From: Caulobacterales bacterium
GTDB taxonomy: Bacteria > Pseudomonadota > Alphaproteobacteria > Caulobacterales > Caulobacteraceae
DNA length: 64,000 nt
Direction of reading: 5' to 3'
NCBI GenBank assembly: GCA_017302105.1
Contig: JAFLCS010000001.1
Location: 310,001-374,000 of the forward strand
Shown here: piece after piece, positions 29,166-37,944 of the stretch
Position numbering within the stretch: position 1 is the stretch's first letter
Layout of the letters: each line of letters begins with the position of its first letter
Notes under the pieces: model-generated
What the model was told of the DNA's origin: nothing
What the model saw: only the letters and a program-made list of their open reading frames with translations
Databases searched by the model: none
Position numbers and translations under genes: made by a program

Positions 29166-29608
29166 ACGCCCCTCCGACCCCGCAAGGCGGTTTTATTCTG
29201 GATGAACTGGCCGTCGGTATGTCGGCCGAACTGCAGGTGCCGATCACTCACGAACGGATCATGGCCTTTGCCGAGGCCTCCGGCGATCACAATCCGCTCC
29301 ATGTCGATGAGGCCTATGCCCAGGCCAGCCCCTATCGCGGCCGGGTGGCCCATGGCCTGTTGTCGGCGTCCTTCGTCTCAGCTGTGGTCGGTACCATCCT
29401 GCCGGGACCGGGGGCGATCTATCTCGGCCAGACCCTGAATTTCCACAAGCCGGTGCGGATCGGTGATGTCGTGACCGCGCGGGTCACGGTCCAGTCAATC
29501 GACCCTTCGGCCCGCGTCATCCTGAAGACGGAGTGTCTGGTCGCCGGCGAGTCGGTGCTTGAGGGCGAGGCGACCATTCGCGTACCCCGGCGCAGGCGGC
29601 GGTCCTAG
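29162..29608 (+). CDS. MaoC/PhaJ-like (R)-specific enoyl-CoA hydratase
   Basis: A 148-residue hot-dog-fold protein with the hydratase-2 motif DHNPLHVDEAYA (catalytic Asp and His), RVAHGLLSASFVS, and YLGQTLNFHKPVRIGDVV. It likely hydrates trans-2-enoyl-CoA to the R-3-hydroxy form, as used for polyhydroxyalkanoate or fatty-acid metabolism. The GTG start (GTGA overlap with the HAD stop) is clear. ribF begins directly after its stop. Confidence 0.9.
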   Translation: MNAPPTPQGGFILDELAVGMSAELQVPITHERIMAFAEASGDHNPLHVDEAYAQASPYRGRVAHGLLSASFVSAVVGTILPGPGAIYLGQTLNFHKPVRIGDVVTARVTVQSIDPSARVILKTECLVAGESVLEGEATIRVPRRRRRS

Positions 29609-30559
29609 GTGGCCATCGAGGTCATTCACGGCTGGAAGGATCTGGCCCCGACCCAGCGGGGGGCGGCTGTGGCCCTGGGCAATTTTGACGGTGTTCACCG
29701 GGGGCATCAGGCGGTCCTGGAGGCAGCCAAGGCGGCGGCCAGGCGGCTGGGTGTCGCCTCCGGCGTCGTCAGTTTCGATCCGCACCCGCGCCGCTATTTC
29801 CAGGCCGCGGCCGAACCCTTCAGCCTGATGACGCCGGATCAGACCGCGCGTGCCCTGCAGGCGGCCGGAATCGACCGACTCTATCTCCTGCCCTTCGATG
29901 CCGAGATGGCCGAGCTGACAGATCGACAGTTCGCCCGGCAGGTGCTGGCCGAGGGGTTGGATGTGGCGCACGTCGCGGTCGGTTTCGACGTGACCTTCGG
30001 CAAGGGCCGCAGCGGTTCGCCAGAGGCCATGGCGACCTATGGAAGCGAGCTTGGATTCTCTGTGTCCTGCACGCCGGAGCTGGTGACGGGCGATGGCGTC
30101 AAGCTGTCGTCTTCGGTCATCCGCGAGGCCCTGATGGGGGCTCGTCCGCACCAGGCCGCGTCCGTCCTTGGGCGGCCTTTCGCCATCGCCGGCGAGGTGG
30201 TGCACGGCGACAAGCGCGGCCGGACGATCGGGGTGCCGACGGCCAATGTCCGGCTCGGTGACTATGTGCGGCCGGCCTACGGTGTCTATGCCACGCGCAC
30301 GCGTCTGGCGGACGGTCGGGTGATCGACGGGGTCGCCAATCTCGGGGTCCGGCCGATGTTTCAGAGCGAGGAGCCGTTGCTGGAAGTCTGGCTGTTCGAT
30401 TTCGACGAGGAGATCTACGGCCAGATCATCGAGACCCAGCTGATCGCCTGGATCCGGCCGGAGCTGAAGTTCGACGGGCTGGAGGCGCTGAAGGCCCGGA
30501 TCGACCAGGATGCGATCGAGGCGCGTGCGGCCCTCGCCGCCGCTCCAGCGCAGGACTAG
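29609..30559 (+). CDS. ribF: Bifunctional riboflavin kinase / FAD synthetase
   Basis: Makes FMN and then FAD. The 316-residue protein has an N-terminal nucleotidyltransferase (ALGNFDGVHRGHQAV, and VGFDVTFGKGRSG) and a C-terminal kinase domain (GRPFAIAGEVVHGDKRGRTIGVPTANV, GVANLGVRPMF). The GTG start is immediately after the MaoC stop. Downstream after 9 bases is folE. Confidence 0.97.
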   Translation: MAIEVIHGWKDLAPTQRGAAVALGNFDGVHRGHQAVLEAAKAAARRLGVASGVVSFDPHPRRYFQAAAEPFSLMTPDQTARALQAAGIDRLYLLPFDAEMAELTDRQFARQVLAEGLDVAHVAVGFDVTFGKGRSGSPEAMATYGSELGFSVSCTPELVTGDGVKLSSSVIREALMGARPHQAASVLGRPFAIAGEVVHGDKRGRTIGVPTANVRLGDYVRPAYGVYATRTRLADGRVIDGVANLGVRPMFQSEEPLLEVWLFDFDEEIYGQIIETQLIAWIRPELKFDGLEALKARIDQDAIEARAALAAAPAQD

Positions 30560-30568
30560 GATAGGACC

Positions 30569-31147
30569 ATGACTGACCGACCGATTTCGCAAGCCGAGGC
30601 CGAGGCGGCCGTCCGAACCCTGATCCAATGGGCGGGCGACGACCCCGAACGCGAAGGGTTGCTCGACACCCCGGCGCGCGTGGCACGGTCCTATCGTGAG
30701 CTTTTTGCAGGCTATGACGAGTGCCCGCGCGCCTATCTGGAGCGGACCTTCGAAGAGGTGGCCGGCTATGATGAACTGGTTGTGCTGCGAGACATCCGCT
30801 TCGTCAGCTTCTGCGAACACCATATGCTGCCGGTCGTGGGCAAGGCCCACGTCGGCTATCTCCCGACCAATCGCGTCGTCGGCATCTCGAAACTTGCCCG
30901 GGTGGTGAAGGGCTTTGGCCGGCGCCTCCAGATCCAGGAGAAAATGACCGCCGAAATCGCTCGTGCGATCCAGGAGGTCCTCGACCCCCAGGGGGTCGGC
31001 GTGGTCATCGAGGCCGAGCATTCCTGCATGACCCTGCGCGGGGTCGATGTACCGGGGGCCTCCCTGACGACCAGCTGTCTGCTCGGCGTCGTGCGCGACG
31101 ACCCCCGAACGCGCGAAGAGTTCCTGAGGCTGGCGCGGGGCGGATGA
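30569..31147 (+). CDS. folE: GTP cyclohydrolase I
   Basis: Converts GTP to dihydroneopterin triphosphate, the first step of folate synthesis. The 192-residue protein shows the zinc ligands in [10 protein letters not shown] and EHSCMTLRG, with [23 protein letters not shown] between. Its stop overlaps the oxygenase start by 4 bases (ATGA). Downstream folate genes are not present in the window. Confidence 0.98.
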   Translation: MTDRPISQAEAEAAVRTLIQWAGDDPEREGLLDTPARVARSYRELFAGYDECPRAYLERTFEEVAGYDELVVLRDIRFVSFCEHHMLPVVGKAHVGYLPTNRVVGISKLARVVKGFGRRLQIQEKMTAEIARAIQEVLDPQGVGVVIEAEHSCMTLRGVDVPGASLTTSCLLGVVRDDPRTREEFLRLARGG

Positions 31148-32007
31148 GATCCGACGATCAACTGGATCGTGACCACACGCCCTCGGTCCTGATGGCTGAG
31201 GCCGAGGCCGGCGACGGCGAGGCAGCCCACCATCTGGCGCTGATGTCGGCGGCGGGCCTGGCCCGCCCCCAGGACTGGGAAGAAGCCTTCAGGCGATTGG
31301 ATCAGGCTGCAGCCAGCGGCCATGAACTGGCTGTCGAGACTCGGCGCTTCCTCGGTGCCGAGGTCGATGTCCGGGCCTGGATCACAGCCCCGGCCCCGAC
31401 GGAATTGTCAAAGGTCCCGCACGTCTTCTCCATTTCCGGCTTCTTGGCCACGGAGGTCTGCGACTGGCTGCGGGACCGGGCTCGACCGCATCTGGAAAAG
31501 GCCCCGGTCTATGATCCCGAGACAGGCCGGCCGACCCTGAAATGGACCCGCTCCAACTCCGCCACCAGCTTCGATGTTCTGGATTGCGATCTGGTGATGA
31601 TGCTGGTGCGAGAGCGAATCGCCCGGGCGACCGGTCTGCCGGTGGTCGGCCTGGAGCCGGTCCAGATCCTGCACTATTCGGTCGGCGAATCCTTCACGCC
31701 ACACTACGACTGGCTCGATCCGGAAAAGGCGGGTCATCGCCCCGACCTTGAGGATCGCGGTCAGCGGGTGGCGACCTTTCTGACCTATCTCAATGACGAC
31801 TACGAGGGCGGCGAAACCGAGATGGAGGCTATTGGCCTGATGCACCGGGGCCGCAAGGGAGACGCTCTCTTCTGGGCCAACATCAAGCCCAATGGCCGGA
31901 TCGACCTGGCCACGCGTCACGCCGGCCGCCCGCCGACCGCCGGCGAGAAATGGGTGTACTCCCAGTGGCTCCGGAATCGTGCGCCGCGCCCCCAGGCTGC
32001 GTCCTAG
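31144..32007 (+). CDS. 2OG-Fe(II) oxygenase, prolyl 4-hydroxylase type
   Basis: A 287-residue protein with a short helical (Sel1-like) N-terminal region (about 15-75) and a C-terminal dioxygenase domain. The iron ligands are the HxD of PHYDWLD and the distal His of [14 protein letters not shown], whose Lys would bind 2-oxoglutarate. It probably hydroxylates a protein or small peptide. Its stop shares CTAG with the convergent fliE stop. Confidence 0.9.
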   Translation: MRSDDQLDRDHTPSVLMAEAEAGDGEAAHHLALMSAAGLARPQDWEEAFRRLDQAAASGHELAVETRRFLGAEVDVRAWITAPAPTELSKVPHVFSISGFLATEVCDWLRDRARPHLEKAPVYDPETGRPTLKWTRSNSATSFDVLDCDLVMMLVRERIARATGLPVVGLEPVQILHYSVGESFTPHYDWLDPEKAGHRPDLEDRGQRVATFLTYLNDDYEGGETEMEAIGLMHRGRKGDALFWANIKPNGRIDLATRHAGRPPTAGEKWVYSQWLRNRAPRPQAAS

Positions 32008-32303
32008 ATCGGCATCCGCATGATTTCCTGATAGGCGGAAATGACCTGGTCGCGCACGGCCACAACCGTTTCCAGCGAGGCCTCGGCCGAGGCGATGGCG
32101 GTGACGACATTGACCAGATCCGTCTGCCCGGCCGAATGTGCGGCGATCTGGCTTTCGGCGGATCGCGTGGCGTCGGTCGCCTGGCCCATGAAGCCGGCCA
32201 GCATATCGTCGAATCCCGGGGCCGCAGCTTCGGTTGGCCCCGAGGCGGGCGCGGCAGACCCCTGCGCTGCGGAATAGGCGCGAATGGCGGTCAGAGCATC
32301 CAT
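32004..32303 (-). CDS. fliE: Flagellar hook-basal body protein FliE
   Basis: A 99-residue junction protein linking the MS ring to the rod. The family C-terminus ([37 protein letters not shown]) is complete. It is third in flgB-flgC-fliE, 13 bases after flgC. Confidence 0.95.
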   Translation of the reverse strand: MDALTAIRAYSAAQGSAAPASGPTEAAAPGFDDMLAGFMGQATDATRSAESQIAAHSAGQTDLVNVVTAIASAEASLETVVAVRDQVISAYQEIMRMPI

Positions 32304-32316
32304 GGCCTAGCGGCTC

Positions 32317-32736
32317 CTATCGCTTGAGAAGGTCCAGCGTGCGCTGTTCCATGGCGCGCGCCGTCTCGATGACGTTCAGATTGGCCTCGTATGCGCGCTG
32401 GGCTTCGCGCATATCCATGGCCTCGACCAGGGTGTCGACATTGGGCCGACGGACATAGCCCTCCGCGTCCGCGGCCGGGTGTCCAGGCTCGTAGTCGAGA
32501 CGAAAATCGCCCGGGTCCTGACGCACGCGAGCCAGTTCGACGCCGGTGGCCCCATCGATCTCGCGGGTCTGAAAGACGGGGACCTGGCGACGGTACGGCT
32601 CACCGCCCTCGACCGGCGCTGTCGATTGGGCATTGGCAATGTTCTCGGCGATGATCCGCATTCTGGATTGCTGGGCGCGCAGGGCCGAGGCCGCCACTGC
32701 CATCGTCGAGTTTCTGGGACTGACAGGGTCAGACAT
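32317..32736 (-). CDS. flgC: Flagellar basal-body rod protein FlgC
   Basis: A 139-residue proximal rod protein. It has the rod-protein N-terminal motif (ALRAQQSRMRIIAENIANAQST), the flagellar C-terminal motif (VEAMDMREAQRAYEANLNVIETARAM) and a short variable middle. It sits 17 bases after flgB and is followed by fliE in the same operon. Confidence 0.96.
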   Translation of the reverse strand: MSDPVSPRNSTMAVAASALRAQQSRMRIIAENIANAQSTAPVEGGEPYRRQVPVFQTREIDGATGVELARVRQDPGDFRLDYEPGHPAADAEGYVRRPNVDTLVEAMDMREAQRAYEANLNVIETARAMEQRTLDLLKR

Positions 32737-32753
32737 GGATCACGCCTCCTGGC

Positions 32754-33161
32754 TCAGCCGCCCGGCTTGCGAGCCGCAAGCCGCAGCATATTGAGGGATT
32801 TCTGGTAGAAGCCGATGGCCGCGTCGTACTCCATGCGACTCTCGGCCATTCGCAGCATCTGTTCTTCGACCACGACCGAGTTGCCGTCCGGAGTGGTTTC
32901 GGAATCCGGCGAGGCCTCGGCGATGAAGCGGCTGGGGGGACCCGCCGACGACGGCAGATGGGTGGCGGAGGTTCGCGCCAGTTCGACGCCGCGCGCCCGG
33001 TTCAGGCTCTCGGAAAAGTCTGCCGGCCGCGCCAGATCGCGCGCCGCATAGCCCGGCGTATCGGCATTGGCGACGTTCTGGGCGACCACGCGCTGGCGCT
33101 CCGCCAGCCAGCCGAGCCGACCGCGCAGGCTTGAAAACAGGGGGATGTCGTCGATGCCCAT
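32754..33161 (-). CDS. flgB: Flagellar basal-body rod protein FlgB
   Basis: A 135-residue proximal rod protein with the N-terminal LAERQRVVAQNVANADTPGYAARD motif and C-terminal helix. The ATG at 33161 (MGIDDIPLFSSL) is the family start. A 27-codon upstream extension has no conserved sequence and would cross a CtrA-type site. It leads the rod operon, opposite fliO. Confidence 0.95.
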   Translation of the reverse strand: MGIDDIPLFSSLRGRLGWLAERQRVVAQNVANADTPGYAARDLARPADFSESLNRARGVELARTSATHLPSSAGPPSRFIAEASPDSETTPDGNSVVVEEQMLRMAESRMEYDAAIGFYQKSLNMLRLAARKPGG

Positions 33162-33203
33162 GGCGGGCCTTTCTTCAACTGCCGGGCATAAAATGCCGTG
33201 GCC

Positions 33204-33211
33204 ATGGTTAA
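33204..33211 (-). promoter_or_regulatory. CtrA-type half site before flgB
   Basis: TTAACCAT on the minus strand, 43 bases before the flgB ATG. Together with the plus-strand copy at 33235 it flanks the divergent centre. The 8-mer matches the known CtrA half site of Caulobacter. A GGCAT/ATGCC inverted repeat lies between it and flgB. Confidence 0.65.
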
Positions 33212-33234
33212 CCAGACCTTTCAGCAAGACAGCG

Positions 33235-33242
33235 TTAACCAT
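33235..33242 (+). promoter_or_regulatory. CtrA-type half site before fliO
   Basis: TTAACCAT on the plus strand, 53 bases before the fliO ATG, outward from the minus-strand copy at 33204. The mirrored layout suggests CtrA drives both flagellar operons. Confidence 0.65.
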
Positions 33243-33295
33243 GTTGGACGAGTTTGATCCCGGCCCGTTCGGGGCGCGCAGGGCCTGTCCCCCAC

Positions 33296-33619
33296 ATGAA
33301 TTTTCTCAACTTTGCTTGGGCGGTCTTCAGCCTCGCCATCACCCTGGGCCTGATCGGCCTGGTCGCGGTGGGCTTGCGTCGCTACGCACCGCAATGGCTC
33401 GAGAAGCTGCAGGCGGATCGCGGCGAGCGCCGGCTGAAGGTGACGGAGACCCTCGTGCTGGATCCGGCCCGACGCCTCGTCCTGGTTCAGATCGACGACG
33501 AAGAGCGACTCATTCTTCTGGGTGAGGGGCGCGAGCTGACCGGGTCGGCAGGGCCGACCACGCTGCAATCCCTGTCTCCGCGCCGTGACCCGCGCGACAC
33601 GCGCGCTGCGGAGGCCTGA
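33296..33619 (+). CDS. fliO: Flagellar export apparatus protein FliO
   Basis: A 107-residue single-pass membrane protein that helps assemble FliP in the flagellar type III export gate. One helix (about residues 4-24) is followed by a short cytoplasmic domain with RRLKVTETLVLDPARRLVLVQID, typical of FliO. ATG at 33296. It is 3 bases from fliP, the usual partner. Confidence 0.88.
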   Translation: MNFLNFAWAVFSLAITLGLIGLVAVGLRRYAPQWLEKLQADRGERRLKVTETLVLDPARRLVLVQIDDEERLILLGEGRELTGSAGPTTLQSLSPRRDPRDTRAAEA

Positions 33620-33622
33620 GGC

Positions 33623-34441
33623 ATGGATCGCTGGTTTGCCAAACCGACCCGCGACGAGCTGGTGCGGGCGGCGCGCCTGTCGCTCATCGTCACCCTTTTC
33701 TGCCTGGCCTGGCCGGTTGCGGCCCTCGCCCAGGACCTGGTCACCCAGACCGGCCAGGGGTCGTCGGTCAATATTGACCTGGGGACCGGTGCCGGACTGA
33801 CCGAGCGGGTGGTTCAGCTGATCGGGCTAATGACGGTCCTGTCGCTGGCCCCGTCCATCGTCATCATGACAACCAGTTTCGTGCGGATTGTCGTGGTCCT
33901 GAGTCTGTTGCGCACGGCGCTAGGGTTGCAGCAGTCGCCGCCCAACGCCGTGCTGGTGTCGCTGGCCCTGTTCCTGTCGGCCATCGTCATGGCTCCGACC
34001 TGGACCGCAGCCTACGATTCGGGCATCCGGCCGCTCCTCGATCAGCAGATCGAGCTGCCCCAGGCGTTCGATCTGGCCTCAGAGCCGGTCAAGACCTTCA
34101 TGCTGGGGCAGGTCAGTGAGGCGGATCTGGCCCTGTTCACCCGTCTGTCCAATGTCGAGGCTGGTACCACTGCCCAGGACCTTCCGCTGCGGGTTGTGAC
34201 CCCGGCCTTCATGATCTCCGAGCTGAAGCGCGCGTTTGAAATCGGCTTTCTGTTGTTTGTGCCGTTCCTCGTGATCGACCTCGTGGTCGCCTCGGTCCTC
34301 ATGTCCATGGGTATGATGATGCTGCCGCCGGTTATTGTGTCCCTGCCGTTCAAACTGATCTTCTTCGTCCTGGTCGACGGTTGGCGACAGGTCGCAGGGT
34401 CACTGGTCGAGAGCTTTCAACGCGGCCTCGGCAGCGGATAG
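33623..34441 (+). CDS. fliP: Flagellar type III export gate protein FliP
   Basis: A core subunit of the FliPQR export gate. The 272-residue protein has a signal-like N-terminal helix, the conserved SLAPSIVIMTTSFVRIVVVLSLLRTALG segment, a periplasmic loop, and the C-terminal helices with FMISELKRAFEIGFLLFVPFLVIDLVVASVLMSMGMMMLPP. It is transcribed with fliO. Confidence 0.97.
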   Translation: MDRWFAKPTRDELVRAARLSLIVTLFCLAWPVAALAQDLVTQTGQGSSVNIDLGTGAGLTERVVQLIGLMTVLSLAPSIVIMTTSFVRIVVVLSLLRTALGLQQSPPNAVLVSLALFLSAIVMAPTWTAAYDSGIRPLLDQQIELPQAFDLASEPVKTFMLGQVSEADLALFTRLSNVEAGTTAQDLPLRVVTPAFMISELKRAFEIGFLLFVPFLVIDLVVASVLMSMGMMMLPPVIVSLPFKLIFFVLVDGWRQVAGSLVESFQRGLGSG

Positions 34442-34452
34442 CCGCCGCTCTG

Positions 34453-34470
34453 GCCAGCCGCTAAGCTGGC
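34453..34470 (+). terminator. Stem-loop between fliP and rsmE
   Basis: GCCAGC (34453-34458) pairs with GCTGGC (34465-34470) with a 6-base loop, starting 12 bases after the fliP stop and ending 3 bases before the rsmE ATG. No T-tract follows. It may be a weak terminator or affect rsmE translation, since no Shine-Dalgarno is visible outside it. Confidence 0.35.
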
Positions 34471-34473
34471 AAC

Positions 34474-35199
34474 ATGATCCGTCTTCATGTTGATCACCCC
34501 CTGTCTGCAGGCGTGCGGGTGCCGCTTGGGCCCGATCAGGGCCGCTATCTGACCACCGTGATGCGAAGAGCGGTTGGCGACGACGTGCTGTTGTTCAATG
34601 GCCGCGACGGTGAGTGGAGGGCTGAGATCACCGAGGTCGGCAAGCGATCCTGTGTCCTGACCGCCGTGGCTCGAACGCGCGTGCAGGACCTGGGCCCTGA
34701 CCTCGACCTGATCGTGGCCCTGGTCAAGCGGGCCCGGCTGGAAACCATCGTCGAAAAGGCCGCGGAGCTAGGCGTTCGACGTGTGCGGCTGGCCATCACC
34801 CAGTACACCCAGGCGGATCACACGCGGGTCGACCGGCTCAGTGCCATCGCTGTCGAGGCATCAGAGCAGACCGGCCGGCTGGACGTCCCACAGGTCGCCG
34901 CTCCGATGAAACTGGACCAAATCCTCGACAGCTGGCCGGTCGATCAACGATTGATGTTCTGTGATGAGGGGGGTGAGGTTCGATCGGTGCTGGACGCCCT
35001 GGGCTCTGTGCCGGCTCCTGCTTCCTGGGCCATTCTGATCGGTCCAGAAGGCGGGTTTTCGACGGAGGAACGCGCGCGGTTGCGGGGCCTGGACTTTGTG
35101 ACGCCGGTTGGGCTGGGACCGCGAATTCTGAGGGCGGATACCGCGGCAATCTCCGCCATGTCCCTGTGGCAGGCAAAACTGGGGGACTGGCGCTCTTGA
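34474..35199 (+). CDS. rsmE: 16S rRNA (uracil(1498)-N3)-methyltransferase
   Basis: A SPOUT-class methylase that makes m3U1498. The 241-residue protein has an N-terminal PUA-like domain (RVPLGPDQGRYLTTVMR) and the knotted SAM region with LIGPEGGFSTEERARL and LGPRILRADTA. The usual alphaproteobacterial neighbour gshA follows. Confidence 0.95.
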   Translation: MIRLHVDHPLSAGVRVPLGPDQGRYLTTVMRRAVGDDVLLFNGRDGEWRAEITEVGKRSCVLTAVARTRVQDLGPDLDLIVALVKRARLETIVEKAAELGVRRVRLAITQYTQADHTRVDRLSAIAVEASEQTGRLDVPQVAAPMKLDQILDSWPVDQRLMFCDEGGEVRSVLDALGSVPAPASWAILIGPEGGFSTEERARLRGLDFVTPVGLGPRILRADTAAISAMSLWQAKLGDWRS

Positions 35200-35245
35200 G
35201 CCGGGCCACAGAACGGCCCATCTAGCGGTCGAGAAGGGGCCTTCC

Positions 35246-36601
35246 ATGACCGAACCGCTGTCACGAGACCAACTGATCTCGACCCTGGCCAGGGGCATGA
35301 AGCCGCGCGACGACTGGCGTATCGGGGCTGAGCACGAAAAGTTCATGTTCGCCCACTCGGACCTGCGACGTCCCGCCTATGAAGGGGCCGACGGCATCCG
35401 GGCCATGCTGGATGGTCTGACGCGTTTCGGCTGGCGGCCGGTGCGCGAGAGCGACCATGTGATCGCTCTGGAGCGAGAAAACTCCGAGGGCATGACCTCC
35501 TCGATCAGTCTGGAGCCCGGTGGCCAGTTCGAGTTGTCCGGTGCGCCTCTGAAGACAGTTCACGACATCTGTGATGAGACGGGGCGGCACCTGGTCGAGG
35601 TCAAGACCGTCGCCGATGAACTGGGCCTGGGGTGTCTGGGTCTGGGATTCGATCCGCTGTGGCGACGCGACCAGATCCCGGTCATGCCCAAGGGTCGCTA
35701 TGACATCATGCGCGCCTATATGCCCAAAGTCGGCTCGCTGGGGCTGGATATGATGCTGCGCACCTGCACCATCCAGTCCAATCTCGACTTCGAGAGCGAG
35801 GCGGACATGGTGCTGAAATTCCGTACCTCTCTGGCGCTTCAGCCGGTGGCCACCGCCCTGTTCGCCAACAGCCCTTTCACCGACGGCCAGCCCAATGGCT
35901 TTCTGTCGGCGCGCGCCAATGTCTGGACCGATACCGACCCGGACCGGACCGGAATGCTGGATTTCGTCTTCCAGGACGGCTTCGGCTTCGATCGCTATGT
36001 CGACTACGCGCTGGATACACCGATGTATTTCGTCAAGCGCGGCGAGCGCTACATCGATGCCTCGGGCCAGTCGTTCCGCGATTTTCTGGACGGCAAGTTG
36101 CCGGCCCTGCCGGGAGCGTATCCGACGTTCAAGGACTGGGCCGATCACCTGACGACCCTGTTTCCGGAAGTGCGGCTGAAGTCGTACCTGGAGATGCGCG
36201 GCGCCGACGGCGGTCCATGGAGCCGTATCTGTGCGCTCCAGGCGCTTTGGGCCGGCCTGTTGTACGATGCGCCGTGCCTGTCGGCGGCCTGGGATGTGGT
36301 CAAGGACTGGGACATTGAGGACCATGAACGCCTGCGCCGCGACGTCACCCGGCTGGGCCTGAAGGCCGAGGTCGCCGGCCGGCCCTTGCGCGATGTGGCA
36401 CGCGAGGTCGTGGCCATCGCCAAGATGGGCCTGAAGAACCGGGCGCGCTTCAGTGGCGGCATGGTCGATGAGCGCGGCTATCTGTCCGAACTGGAAGATA
36501 TCGCCGACAGCGGGATCACCCCGGCCGAGCGCTTGCTTGAGTTGTATCACGGAGACTGGGCCGGTGACATCAGCCGGGTATATCGGGACTTCGCCTACTA
36601 G
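35246..36601 (+). CDS. gshA: Glutamate-cysteine ligase
   Basis: The first enzyme of glutathione synthesis, of the plant/alphaproteobacterial type. The 451-residue protein carries GAEHEKFMF near residue 30, LEPGGQFELSGAPL, the GLGFDPLW region, and RARFSGG. Such enzymes are often redox-controlled by disulfides. Its stop shares CTAG with the convergent GFA-family gene. Confidence 0.95.
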   Translation: MTEPLSRDQLISTLARGMKPRDDWRIGAEHEKFMFAHSDLRRPAYEGADGIRAMLDGLTRFGWRPVRESDHVIALERENSEGMTSSISLEPGGQFELSGAPLKTVHDICDETGRHLVEVKTVADELGLGCLGLGFDPLWRRDQIPVMPKGRYDIMRAYMPKVGSLGLDMMLRTCTIQSNLDFESEADMVLKFRTSLALQPVATALFANSPFTDGQPNGFLSARANVWTDTDPDRTGMLDFVFQDGFGFDRYVDYALDTPMYFVKRGERYIDASGQSFRDFLDGKLPALPGAYPTFKDWADHLTTLFPEVRLKSYLEMRGADGGPWSRICALQALWAGLLYDAPCLSAAWDVVKDWDIEDHERLRRDVTRLGLKAEVAGRPLRDVAREVVAIAKMGLKNRARFSGGMVDERGYLSELEDIADSGITPAERLLELYHGDWAGDISRVYRDFAY

Positions 36602-36984
36602 GGCGGTGTCGGCTCCTGGGGCGCGTCGTCGGCGATATCGTAGTAGTCGCCCTTGTCGGCGGTGAAGATGTGTTTTTCGAGCCGGGTTCGCGTCGGCTTG
36701 TCGAACAGCCCCATGGCCACCGCGAGGCTGGCCCGCGCCGGCGGATCCCAGAACAGCACCGAACCACAGGTTCCACAGAAGCCGCGCCGCACCTTGGGCG
36801 AGGACTGGAACCAGTGGACGGCCTCAGCGCCGTACACCGTCAGGTTCTCGCGCTTCACGTCTGTTGAGGCCCAGACGTGCCCGGACCAGCGTCGGCACTG
36901 GCTGCAATGACAGGCATCGGGCCGGGGCAGGTCGCCGCGCACCTCAACCCGCACGGCACCGCAGAGGCAGGATCCTTTATGCAT
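36598..36984 (-). CDS. GFA-family zinc-binding protein
   Basis: A 128-residue protein of the glutathione-dependent formaldehyde-activating (Gfa/CENP-V) fold. Zinc ligands are visible in GSCLCGAVRV, CHCSQCRRWSG and GFCGTCGSVLFW. The ATG at 36984 is used. The true substrate is uncertain: few members are proven Gfa enzymes. It lies next to gshA, which would fit a glutathione link, but that is inference. Confidence 0.88.
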   Translation of the reverse strand: MHKGSCLCGAVRVEVRGDLPRPDACHCSQCRRWSGHVWASTDVKRENLTVYGAEAVHWFQSSPKVRRGFCGTCGSVLFWDPPARASLAVAMGLFDKPTRTRLEKHIFTADKGDYYDIADDAPQEPTPP

Positions 36985-37077
36985 GGCCAAAAGACTCCCT
37001 TGCGCGATGGAACAGACCCACCCAATCAGGACAGGATGCCGATTGCCAGAGCGGGATGTTCCAGGCTCAATCCCGCC

Positions 37078-37944
37078 ATGACCAATCGCGCCCAGATCTG
37101 GCTGTACCTAGCCCTCGTCGTCCTCGCCTCCGCCATTTTGAATGTCGTGATTATCCAGGGCGGCGGCCTATCCAATCCGGCGACCCACAAGTGGGTCTGG
37201 GTCATCATGTGGGCCCCCGGCGTCTCGGCCTTGATCACAAGCCTGGTCGCCAACCGCTCGCTTCGCGGCCTGGGCTGGATGCCGGGAGCGCCCGGCCAAC
37301 TGATGCTCGGATGGGCCGTGCCCGTCTTGTATGCGGCTCTGACAATCTTCGGAGCGGTCGCGCTGGGGGCCGGCGGACTGAACATCGAAGGCTGGACCGC
37401 CGCCGCCGCCCGCCTTGGCGTTGAGGCGGGGCCGTGGCCGGGCCTCATCGCGTTGGCCGTGATCGGCACCTTGACCAGTCTCCTGCGGGCGACGGGTGAA
37501 GAGATCGGTTGGCGCGGTTTCCTGACGCCGGCGCTCGGTCGCGAAATGGGATTCTGGCGGCTGAATCTGGTCTCAAGCCTGATTTGGCTGGCCTATCATC
37601 TGCCGGTGCTGTTGTTTGGCGGCTACTCTGGGGACGGGACACCGATCGGTTTTAGCCTTCTCTGCTTCACAGCCCTGATTTTCGTCATCACGCCTTTTTT
37701 CAACGCCATTCGTCTGCGCTCCAACAGCTTCTGGCCCGCCGCCCTGGCGCACGCCTCGCACAATCTGTTCATACAGGGGATCATGGTCGCAGCCTTTGTT
37801 CCCGGCCCTCAGGCCAGGTGGCTGACGGGAGAGTTTGGGGCGTTGACGCCCCTGATCGCCCTGGTCGTTGTGGGGATCTATTTCGCGGTCGCTGGTGTCC
37901 CGCGCACTGCGTTTCAGGACGCGCAGACTGAAGAGGTGGTGTGA
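37078..37944 (+). CDS. CPBP-family intramembrane metalloprotease
   Basis: A 288-residue membrane protein with about eight helices and the CPBP (Abi/CAAX) motifs: EEIGWRGF with the catalytic Glu pair near residue 142, then YHLPVL and HASHNLF as further metal ligands. Function may be prenyl-protein processing or an intramembrane protease; substrates are unknown. ATG at 37078. The DUF72 gene overlaps its stop by one base. Confidence 0.9.
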   Translation: MTNRAQIWLYLALVVLASAILNVVIIQGGGLSNPATHKWVWVIMWAPGVSALITSLVANRSLRGLGWMPGAPGQLMLGWAVPVLYAALTIFGAVALGAGGLNIEGWTAAAARLGVEAGPWPGLIALAVIGTLTSLLRATGEEIGWRGFLTPALGREMGFWRLNLVSSLIWLAYHLPVLLFGGYSGDGTPIGFSLLCFTALIFVITPFFNAIRLRSNSFWPAALAHASHNLFIQGIMVAAFVPGPQARWLTGEFGALTPLIALVVVGIYFAVAGVPRTAFQDAQTEEVV

